Below are positions 57,167 through 64,000 of a stretch of DNA of 64,000 nucleotides, in pieces. Below the pieces are notes generated by a model. That model ran no database searches. It was not told the origin of the DNA and saw only the letters and a list, made by a program, of their open reading frames with translations. The stretch spans positions 1-64,000 of the forward strand of contig NZ_BSSV01000010.1 in assembly GCF_030161435.1 (NCBI RefSeq). The letters run 5' to 3'. Source of the DNA: Thalassotalea loyana. GTDB lineage: Bacteria; Pseudomonadota; Gammaproteobacteria; Enterobacterales; Alteromonadaceae. Within the stretch, counting starts at the first letter, position 1, and each line of letters opens with the position of its first letter. Both the position numbers and the translations under genes were made by a program.

Positions 57167-58453
57167 ATGGCTGACTCTAAAGCCTCTCTAAGTATTGACG
57201 GAAAAGTTATCGCTGAATTACCGATTCTTAAAGGTTCAGCAGGTTACGACGTCATTGATATCCGTACACTTGGTGGCGCTGGTTACTTCACATATGACCC
57301 AGGCTTTTTAGCAACTGCGTCTTGTGAATCAGCAATCACTTACATCGATGGCGGCAATGGTGTGTTACAGCATCGTGGTTACCCTATCGCTAGCTTAGCG
57401 AAAGAAGCTGATTTCTTAGAAGTTTGTTACTTGCTATTAAATGGTAAAGCACCAACAAAAGCAGAGTACGACGAATTCAAGTCAATTATCACGAACCACA
57501 CAATGGTTCATGAAAAGTTAGCACACTTCTTCCAAGGCTTCTTACCTGACGCTCACCCAATGGCAATGGTTTGTGGTGTAGTTGGTGCATTGTCATCTTT
57601 CTACCACAGCGATTTAGATATCGACCAACCAGATCAACGCATGCGTAGTGCACATCGCTTAATTGCTAAGATGCCAACTATCGCAGCAATGGCATACAAA
57701 TACAGCATCGGTCAGCCGTTCGTTTACCCACGTAACGACTTAACTTACGCTGAAAACTTCTTACACATGATGTTCTCTGTTCCAGCAGAAGAGTACAAAG
57801 TTAGCCCAGTAGCAGCACGTGCTATGGACCGTATCTTTACCCTTCACGCGGACCATGAGCAAAACGCTTCAACGTCTACTGTACGTTTAGCGGGTTCATC
57901 AGGTGCTAACCCATACGCGTGTATCGCTGCTGGTGTTGCGTCATTATGGGGCCCTGCACACGGTGGTGCTAACGAAGCATGTTTAAACATGCTAGAAGAA
58001 ATTGGTGATGTATCACGTGTCGACGAATATGTTGCGAAAGCGAAAGACAAATCTGATCCTTTCCGTTTAATGGGCTTTGGTCACCGTGTATACAAAAACT
58101 TCGACCCACGCGCTACAGTAATGCGTGAAACTTGTCATGAAGTTTTAGAAGAGCTAGGTGTAACTGATCCGTTATTAGACGTAGCAATGGCATTAGAGAA
58201 AGTTGCATTAGAAGACCCGTACTTCATCGAGAAGAAGCTATACCCTAACGTAGACTTCTACTCAGGTATTATTTTGAAAGCTTTAGGCATTCCTACAAGC
58301 ATGTTCACAGTGATCTTCGCGATGTCTCGTACTGTTGGTTGGATTTCTCACTGGGATGAGATGTTATCTCAACCAGGTCAGAAGATCGGTCGCCCTCGCC
58401 AGTTATACACAGGTGAAATTGACCGCGAATTTACGCCATTAAAAAATAGATAA
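57167..58453 (+). CDS. gltA: Citrate synthase, type II (hexameric) GltA
   Basis: 428 aa, condenses acetyl-CoA and oxaloacetate. The active-site His of the HADHEQNAS segment (about 224) and [14 protein letters not shown] (about 303-316) and the Asp of the [20 protein letters not shown] region give the catalytic triad. Long N-terminal domain and [20 protein letters not shown] start place it in the NADH-sensitive gammaproteobacterial group. AGGGGATATACGT precedes the ATG. It faces away from the sdh-suc operon. Confidence 0.97.
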   Translation: MADSKASLSIDGKVIAELPILKGSAGYDVIDIRTLGGAGYFTYDPGFLATASCESAITYIDGGNGVLQHRGYPIASLAKEADFLEVCYLLLNGKAPTKAEYDEFKSIITNHTMVHEKLAHFFQGFLPDAHPMAMVCGVVGALSSFYHSDLDIDQPDQRMRSAHRLIAKMPTIAAMAYKYSIGQPFVYPRNDLTYAENFLHMMFSVPAEEYKVSPVAARAMDRIFTLHADHEQNASTSTVRLAGSSGANPYACIAAGVASLWGPAHGGANEACLNMLEEIGDVSRVDEYVAKAKDKSDPFRLMGFGHRVYKNFDPRATVMRETCHEVLEELGVTDPLLDVAMALEKVALEDPYFIEKKLYPNVDFYSGIILKALGIPTSMFTVIFAMSRTVGWISHWDEMLSQPGQKIGRPRQLYTGEIDREFTPLKNR

Positions 58454-58520
58454 TAGTTTTATCTTGTAGGTCAAAAATAGATTTATTTTATCAGTGACTT
58501 ACAGTCTTACTAATCGATAA

Positions 58521-58551
58521 AAAGGTAACTTTAAAAGTTACCTTTTTTTTT
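58521..58551 (+). terminator. Terminator after gltA
   Basis: AAAGGTAACTT-TAA-AAGTTACCTTT followed by a run of nine T; 68 bases past the gltA stop. Confidence 0.85.
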
Positions 58552-58609
58552 GCCTATTCTCATTTGTTAACATTTTGTATATGCTGGGATTATGATTAAT
58601 TAAACCAAC

Positions 58610-60091
58610 TTGATCGTGTTAACTACTATACTAATTGCCGACAAAAGTCCTATATTTCGACAAGCAATTGCCAAAATTTTAATTGATGCGGGTATTGCTA
58701 AACAGGCTATTGCATTTGTTGAAAGCGACGATGATGTTCTAAGTTTCTTAGAGTTTACACCTGCAGATATGTTAATCATTGGTCAACCGTATCAAGATAC
58801 CAATGATGACAATATCCTCGCTCAAATTGGTCGTATTAATGCTTTTCCCCAATATACGCTAAGCACGTATTTTACAAGCTCTTCCCTGTCAAAGGCCTTT
58901 AAATTATTAGAACAACCGCTTACTGAAAAGTCGGTGTTATCATCGTTGTTTCAGCTAACCAGTTTCGTCCCCTTCCAACAGCGATTGCAAGTGTTGGCAA
59001 CACCAAAACAAGAATTTGTTATTCCTGAAGACAAAGGGAAGATATTAATCGTTGATGATGAGCCCACAAATATCGATGTAGCGATGGGACATTTAAAAGG
59101 TGACTATAAAATTATTGCAGCAAAATCCGGGCAACAAGCCCTCGATATTGCACAAAAGCATTATCAGTCTATTGATGTCATCCTCTTAGATATAATGATG
59201 CCAGGCATTGACGGATACGAGGTCTGCCGACAGCTCAAGTCGCACCATGCAACAAAGCATATACCTATTATTTTTCTCAGTGCCAAATCGGAAATCGACG
59301 ACGTCGTGAAAGGATTAAATTTAGGCGCAGTAGATTACATTGTGAAACCATTTCAACCGCAAGTTTTGTTAGCTCGGGTCAAGAATCAATACGTGTTAGC
59401 TAATCAATCTAAAGCGTTAATGGCGCAGGTGCAAACACTTGAAGAAAATGCTGAATTACGAGAGAGCATCGACCAATTAACAAGACATGATCTAAAAGGT
59501 CCTTTGGCAAGAGTACTCTTTGAAGCAGATAAAGTTCAAGACTCCCAGTTAGGAAATGAAATACGCCAGGCAACAACGCAAGTGCTTGATATGATCAATA
59601 GCTCGCTTGACGTATATAAAATTGAGCAAGGAAACTATCCGGTAACTCCGGTAAAAGTAGACATTCTTCGTATCGTAAATAACGCTATTAAAGGCACGAG
59701 TTTACTCGCAGAGCAAAAGTCGATTCACGTCAATGTGATCGAGCAAGGAAACAACTTTTGGGCCGATGCTGAAGAAATGTTATGTGTCGCGATATTAAAT
59801 AACATAATCAAAAATGCTATTGAGGCATCTCCTGATAATGCTACCGTTAGTATTACGCTATCGTTAGAAAGTAACTTTGTGAATGTGTCTACCTTGAATC
59901 AAGGAGCAGTCCCTCTTGAATTGCGCGATAACCTCTTTGAGAAGTTTTCAAGCTCAAACCATATCAAAGGCTCAGGTTTTGGTACTTATTCAGCAAAGAT
60001 AATGACAGAGGTGCAAGGTGGCCAAATAGGCTTTGAAATTATTAATGAAAGCCATACCTTATTCACAATACGGCTACCGATTACTGCATAA
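58610..60091 (+). CDS. Soluble hybrid histidine kinase with a pseudo-receiver and a receiver domain
   Basis: 493 aa, no membrane helix or signal peptide. An N-terminal response-regulator-like domain (about 1-120) starts TTILIADKSPIFRQAIAKIL but the phosphorylation site position reads LIIGQPY, with no Asp. A normal receiver domain (about 143-262) has VDDEPTN and LLDIMMPGIDGYEV with its Asp and a YIVKPF lysine. The histidine kinase part has the H-box TRHDLKGPLARVLF (about 295) and ATP lid GSGFGTYSAKIM (about 453). Start may be TTG at 58610 or GTG at 58616; no good ribosome site. No partner output regulator is adjacent. Confidence 0.85.
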   Translation: MIVLTTILIADKSPIFRQAIAKILIDAGIAKQAIAFVESDDDVLSFLEFTPADMLIIGQPYQDTNDDNILAQIGRINAFPQYTLSTYFTSSSLSKAFKLLEQPLTEKSVLSSLFQLTSFVPFQQRLQVLATPKQEFVIPEDKGKILIVDDEPTNIDVAMGHLKGDYKIIAAKSGQQALDIAQKHYQSIDVILLDIMMPGIDGYEVCRQLKSHHATKHIPIIFLSAKSEIDDVVKGLNLGAVDYIVKPFQPQVLLARVKNQYVLANQSKALMAQVQTLEENAELRESIDQLTRHDLKGPLARVLFEADKVQDSQLGNEIRQATTQVLDMINSSLDVYKIEQGNYPVTPVKVDILRIVNNAIKGTSLLAEQKSIHVNVIEQGNNFWADAEEMLCVAILNNIIKNAIEASPDNATVSITLSLESNFVNVSTLNQGAVPLELRDNLFEKFSSSNHIKGSGFGTYSAKIMTEVQGGQIGFEIINESHTLFTIRLPITA

Positions 60092-60184
60092 ATATTCATT
60101 GTTTACTTTACCTTGTCATGACCAAACTTTTTTTAAAAATTAGTTTTGTTATAATGCGCCGTTTTTAATTTTCCGAGATTGACT

Positions 60185-60970
60185 ATGTCTGATTACCAAC
60201 TTCGTTTTGGTGGGATTGAACGCTTGTACGGTAAGCAAGGCGCTTCAATCATTAAACAAGCTCATATTTGCGTTATTGGCATTGGTGGCGTTGGCTCATG
60301 GGTGGCAGAGTCACTTGCGCGAAGTGGTGTTAATCATATTACACTTGTTGATTTAGATGATATTTGCACGACTAACACAAATCGCCAGATTCATGCGATG
60401 TCGTCAACAGTTGGAGAGAGTAAAGTTGAAACAATGGCCAATCGGATTAAGGATATAAATCCAGATTGTATTGTTAATGAGATTGAAGACTTTATTACCG
60501 AAGAAAATTTATATGAACATATTGATAACCGATATGACTACCTTATCGATGCAATTGATTCAGTAAAAATAAAGACCGCCATTATTGCTCGTGCTAAACG
60601 CATAAAACTACCTATTGTGACTATTGGCGGCGCCGGTGGACAAATAGACCCTACTCAAATCAAAGTAGATGATTTAAGCAGGACATATCAAGATCCCTTG
60701 CTTGCAAAAGTTAGAAACCAATTACGAAGAGATTTTAATTTTCCGAAGAATACTAAACGAAAATTTAGAATAGATGCCATTTATTCTACTGAGCAGCTGG
60801 TTTATCCAACTACTGATGGCGAGGTCTGCCATGCAAAACAGTCAAATGACGGCGCTATGCGTCTAGATTGTAGTGGTGGTTTTGGCGCGATTACTCACGT
60901 AACAGCAAGCTTTGCTTTTTTCGCAACATCGATCGTACTTAAAAAGCTTATCAAGAAAGCGAGCGCTTAA
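60185..60970 (+). CDS. tcdA: tRNA threonylcarbamoyladenosine dehydratase TcdA (CsdL)
   Basis: 261 aa from the ATG at 60185; an in-frame TTG two codons earlier is less likely. E1-like adenylating enzyme that dehydrates t6A37 to cyclic ct6A in tRNAs. ATP-binding IGIGGVGSWVAESLARSG (about 32-49), catalytic/metal-binding region VDLDDICTTNTNRQIHAM, and a C-terminal hydrophobic membrane-touching segment. In E. coli csdE and tcdA are adjacent and the CSD system supports TcdA. Its stop overlaps the convergent csd fusion gene by four bases. Confidence 0.94.
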   Translation: MSDYQLRFGGIERLYGKQGASIIKQAHICVIGIGGVGSWVAESLARSGVNHITLVDLDDICTTNTNRQIHAMSSTVGESKVETMANRIKDINPDCIVNEIEDFITEENLYEHIDNRYDYLIDAIDSVKIKTAIIARAKRIKLPIVTIGGAGGQIDPTQIKVDDLSRTYQDPLLAKVRNQLRRDFNFPKNTKRKFRIDAIYSTEQLVYPTTDGEVCHAKQSNDGAMRLDCSGGFGAITHVTASFAFFATSIVLKKLIKKASA

Positions 60971-62622
60971 ACTGCCAGCTTTCTGATTTTATCAACGATT
61001 GCCAACAGCCCATTACCTCGTGATGGGCTTAAATGGTGCAATAAGCCGAGTACTTCAAAATACTCCTCGATTTCAAACGTTTGAATCTCGTCGGCAGTTT
61101 TACCTTGATAAGCTGCGATTGTTATATGGAGCAGTCCTCGTACAACTTTTGCATCACTATCAGCACTAAAAGTGTATTTAGCACCCTGCTTATCTGCTAC
61201 TAACCACGCCTGACTCTCACATCCTGAAATTACACTATCTTCTGTTCGGCGGCTTTTATCCATTCGTGTAAATGACTTACCAAATAACATAATTTCACGG
61301 TGCTTTTTGTCCCAACTTGAGGCGTTTTTGAAACGTTTGATTATGTCAAGAACCTCACTAGCTTGTTCTTCAACACCAGCAGTAGGCTCCTGATTACTAT
61401 CACTAGTCAATAACCGCTTAATTGCTTGAACAAGCAACTCAATTTCTTCTAACGTATTGTACGGTGCCAAAGACACTCTCAAACAACCATTAATGTTTAA
61501 ATATTCCATCAACGGCATAGCACAATGATGTCCAGCTCTAATGGCAATGCCTTGGCTATCTAAATACGTGCTTACATCTTGATTGTGGTGACCTTTTAAC
61601 TGGAACGCTAATAGTGGAATATCGGATTGACCTTCAAACAAAAATTCCACTTCCTCAATACTGTCGAGTGCTTTGTACAAAGCTTGCGTTAATTGTTTAT
61701 CTTGTTCATCAATATAGTCTCGATACTCGACAATTAACTTGATGGCTTCGGAAAACGATACAACAGCCGAGATATTTGGGGTACCAGCTTCCAGCTTAAA
61801 TGGTAATTCATTAAAGGTAGTCCCGTTAACAAGGCTAACAGATTTAATCATTTCACCACCAAATTGATACGGGCTCATTTCAGATAAAATTGATGCTTTA
61901 CCATAGAGTACGCCAAGACCTGTAGGGCCAAACATTTTATGAGCGGAAAAGACATAAAAATCACAATCTAATTGAGTGACATCAACGGTAAGGTGAGCAA
62001 TTGCTTGCGCGCCGTCTATGAGTACTTTCGCACCTTCAGCTTTTGATAGTGCAATAACCTCTTCAACAGGATTTATTTTTCCTGTTACGTTTGAGATATG
62101 ATTGATTGCCACGAGTTTTGTTCGTTTTGAAATCTTCGATGTAAACTCGGTGATATCTAGTTGACCTGCTGCGTCAACACCAACCGCTTTAAGCACTGCG
62201 CCAGTTTGCTTTGCCAACATTTGCCAAGGAACTAAATTGGCATGATGCTCTGCCACTGAAATAATAATTTCATCATCTTTGGTTAAATTTTCATGTCCCC
62301 AACACTGAGCAATGATATTAATTGCTTCTGTGGTACCTGACGTCCATATAATTTCCTTATCCGATGACGCATTGATAAACTGGGCAGTTAATGTTCGCGA
62401 GTACTCAAACGCTTGTGTCGCCTGAGCACTTATTGCATGTGAAGCACGATGCACATTGGCATTTTTCAATTCGTAATATTCACGATGCGCTTCGATTACT
62501 TGCAAAGGTTTTTGGGTCGTCGCTCCATTGTCAAAATAGATTAGTGGCATTCCATGAACTTTTTGGTTAAGTATTGGGAACTTGTTTCTAAACTTTTTTG
62601 CTACTGTCATCTCTGTCGTCAT
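60967..62622 (-). CDS. Fused cysteine desulfurase CsdA and sulfur acceptor CsdE
   Basis: 551 aa from the ATG at 62622 (an alternative ATG at 62610; an open frame extends to 62652). N-terminal group II desulfurase (about 8-405): PLP-Lys229 in FSAHKMFGPTGLGVL and persulfide Cys367 in RAGHHCAMPLM. A linker (about 408-422) leads to a SufE/CsdE acceptor domain (about 422-551) with its Cys468 in VISGCESQAWL and the GLLHHLSPSRGNGLLAIV signature. In E. coli these are two proteins. It shares four bases with the end of tcdA on the other strand, so a link to TcdA is expected. Confidence 0.93.
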   Translation of the reverse strand: MTTEMTVAKKFRNKFPILNQKVHGMPLIYFDNGATTQKPLQVIEAHREYYELKNANVHRASHAISAQATQAFEYSRTLTAQFINASSDKEIIWTSGTTEAINIIAQCWGHENLTKDDEIIISVAEHHANLVPWQMLAKQTGAVLKAVGVDAAGQLDITEFTSKISKRTKLVAINHISNVTGKINPVEEVIALSKAEGAKVLIDGAQAIAHLTVDVTQLDCDFYVFSAHKMFGPTGLGVLYGKASILSEMSPYQFGGEMIKSVSLVNGTTFNELPFKLEAGTPNISAVVSFSEAIKLIVEYRDYIDEQDKQLTQALYKALDSIEEVEFLFEGQSDIPLLAFQLKGHHNQDVSTYLDSQGIAIRAGHHCAMPLMEYLNINGCLRVSLAPYNTLEEIELLVQAIKRLLTSDSNQEPTAGVEEQASEVLDIIKRFKNASSWDKKHREIMLFGKSFTRMDKSRRTEDSVISGCESQAWLVADKQGAKYTFSADSDAKVVRGLLHITIAAYQGKTADEIQTFEIEEYFEVLGLLHHLSPSRGNGLLAIVDKIRKLAV

Positions 62623-62764
62623 ACTGTCACAAACTACCGCTATTATACGCAAGATTCTTAAAAGGATACCTGTAGTTTTTCGAAATTTTCGGCGCTTATT
62701 ATTCGCGAAAGTGTCGATCTAAAGCTATAACTAATGTTGAGTCATCTCATCGGGGTAAAGCAGT

Positions 62765-62977
62765 ATGGCACTCTATTCTTGGTTTAATAAACAACAACGT
62801 GAAAAAAAACTTTCTGAATCAACAATCTCTCCAAAATTTACGACTGACTCGCAAACTTGGCCGATTGCAAAAGTTAACCGTTATCATAAAGAACATGCAC
62901 TAGCATCAATTAAATTTAATACGATGGCTAAACTAGAGAAGCGAAGTACTTCACTAATCATTATTGATGAAAAATAA
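62765..62977 (+). CDS. Small basic protein of unknown function, 70 aa
   Basis: ATG preceded by GGGGTAAAG at about 9-11 bases. No signal peptide or membrane helix. Lys/Arg-rich, with FNKQQREKKLSESTISPKF near the N-terminus. I do not recognise the family. It is divergent from the CsdA-CsdE fusion gene. Its frame and ribosome site are the only support, so confidence is modest. Confidence 0.5.
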   Translation: MALYSWFNKQQREKKLSESTISPKFTTDSQTWPIAKVNRYHKEHALASIKFNTMAKLEKRSTSLIIIDEK

Positions 62978-63029
62978 AATACCTCTGTAACTGAACAACA
63001 CTCAATAAATTTGAGAAATCCATGGAATT

Positions 63030-63998
63030 TTATTGTGTTAGATTGCTATGGAAAGACGGTCTAAAAAAGCGCTGATTTTCAACGTGATTTGCTTCTAACA
63101 GCTCTAGATAAAGTTCAGGTATGGCGAGTTCAAAATAGCGCATAAAACTTGATTCTTTTATAGGTTTATACGCTGTGTTTTGATTATTATCACATGTTTC
63201 ACTTTTAAATAACCCTACTTCTTCTTGGTGACTTTGAGGCGTGCCTAACACTTGAGTATTACCTTCATAAACAAACAGAGGAGTGCTCGGTTTTATCGCA
63301 TCACGCCATGGAAGGAGCGACAAAACCTCTGCCCTTGAGTAGTGCTTTTTTTGTGGTTCAAAAACAACAACATTTAAACCAACGGCTTGATTTGTAACCT
63401 GGCACACAGCGTGACCTTGTCGCAAAGGGTATTCATCAATAAAGCCAGCAAAATGTGACAACTCATGAACGAAAACATCAATGGAGTCACTTCGATCAAA
63501 ATACAAAATTCCCTGATGAACATTTGCCCCACCTTTAGGTAACATCAGAGCGATATAATCAGATGAAATTTGCGACTGAAACATCTCAAATACTGATTCT
63601 TCACACATAATGGCTTTATCCGGTTCAGATGTGCATTCTAACCAAGTTGTCGGCATATACCTTACTTCTGTCGGGCAGATAATTTGGCCCACAGGATTCG
63701 ATGCAGTGCTTTCTAGCAGGTATCTTACTCGCTCAATATCGTGCAATGTGGTAGCGAAATATGTCACGTTACGCGCACATTGTTCTTGGTCATAACTTTC
63801 ATAGACCAAGTCTGCTTTAGGAGCATGTTTTTGTGGTAACTTAAGCGTTGGTAACTTAAAAAAATTGATGTCTTGCAGCAGTTCAATAAACCATGCGTGT
63901 TTAACGTCAAAATTTGGTGAGTGCAATACTGACGAGAGAAAAGCAACATCCCCCATATCAATCGCTAATAACAACGTTTGCTTGCTGAAAGTGTTATG
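63030..63998 (-). CDS. Metzincin-like metallopeptidase protein, N-terminus outside the window
   Basis: About 322 residues visible, and the frame remains open to the window edge without an ATG, so the gene continues beyond it (a TTG at 63974 is not a convincing start). Central motif VHELSHFAGFIDEYP matches HExxHxxGxxD of metzincin-type zinc peptidases, with Asp as third ligand; DEY follows as in M64-like enzymes. Cys residues (five or more) near ATSNPVGQIICPTEV, LECTSEPDKAIMCEE and HAVCQVTN suggest disulfides and an exported protein. No signal peptide is visible because the start is missing. Family assignment is tentative. Confidence 0.7.
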   Translation of the reverse strand, partial: HNTFSKQTLLLAIDMGDVAFLSSVLHSPNFDVKHAWFIELLQDINFFKLPTLKLPQKHAPKADLVYESYDQEQCARNVTYFATTLHDIERVRYLLESTASNPVGQIICPTEVRYMPTTWLECTSEPDKAIMCEESVFEMFQSQISSDYIALMLPKGGANVHQGILYFDRSDSIDVFVHELSHFAGFIDEYPLRQGHAVCQVTNQAVGLNVVVFEPQKKHYSRAEVLSLLPWRDAIKPSTPLFVYEGNTQVLGTPQSHQEEVGLFKSETCDNNQNTAYKPIKESSFMRYFELAIPELYLELLEANHVENQRFFRPSFHSNLTQ

Positions 63999-64000
63999 TG

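Noticed and set aside
1-64000. CRISPR arrays, insertion sequences, prophage or integron genes
   Set aside because: No repeat-spacer arrays, transposase or integrase motifs, or phage structural genes were seen on either strand.

Overview
This 64 kb window is ordinary chromosomal DNA of a marine gammaproteobacterium of the Alteromonadales. The low GC content, the gene order (cpoB-pal-tolBARQ-ybgC, ruvCAB, cmoAB, seqA-pgm, ybfE-fldA-fur, gltA/sdhCDAB-sucAB) and many small Alteromonadales/Vibrionales families (DUF2788, DUF2999, DUF3718, VF530) suggest a Colwelliaceae member such as Thalassotalea or Colwellia. That placement is an inference from gene content only. I see no prophage, insertion sequence, CRISPR array or integron; essentially everything is core or near-core genome.

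Layout. 0-5.5 kb: a tRNA-Lys truncated by the window edge, then the Tol-Pal envelope operon read right to left. 5.5-6.1 kb: a gene-free stretch with a strong candidate structured small RNA. 6.1-14 kb: a secreted Sel1-repeat protein, the RuvABC Holliday-junction machinery, aspS with a terminator-like leader hairpin, and a three-sensor-domain diguanylate cyclase. 14-20.4 kb: cmoAB (tRNA wobble-uridine modification), a periplasmic solute-binding protein, a dGTPase-like HD hydrolase, a VOC protein and a non-canonical Ser/Thr kinase. 20.5-20.7 kb: a second small-RNA candidate. 20.8-29.2 kb: branched-chain 2-oxoacid dehydrogenase E1/E2 genes, astE, pgm, seqA and ybfF. 29.3-35 kb: an SDR and AraC-regulator pair, DUF2788, ybfE, fldA, an AMIN-LysM amidase, a DUF4442 protein and fur. 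35-46.5 kb: glnS, then a run of mostly small, single-gene units (PhoD-like phosphatase, VOC, solute-binding, deacylase, lipoprotein, DUF945, glutaredoxin-like, DUF350 and transglutaminase-like).

46.5-58.5 kb is a TCA-cycle block: sucCD, sucAB and sdhCDAB on the minus strand with gltA divergent. Together these genes encode citrate synthase, 2-oxoglutarate dehydrogenase E1/E2, succinyl-CoA synthetase and succinate dehydrogenase. The dihydrolipoamide dehydrogenase (E3) that both E2 complexes need is not in the window. 58.6-64 kb: a soluble hybrid sensor kinase, tcdA convergent with a fused CsdA-CsdE sulfur-transfer enzyme, a 70-aa orphan, and a HExxH metallopeptidase cut by the window end.

The items most worth following are the two candidate small RNAs (about 5.81-5.97 kb and 20.57-20.68 kb), which share a 12-base element; the cysteine desulfurase-sulfur acceptor fusion beside tcdA; the aspS leader hairpin; the HGD/DWG kinase; the triple-sensor diguanylate cyclase; and the tandem near-identical lipoyl domains in both E2 genes. 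No clear new multi-gene system was seen.
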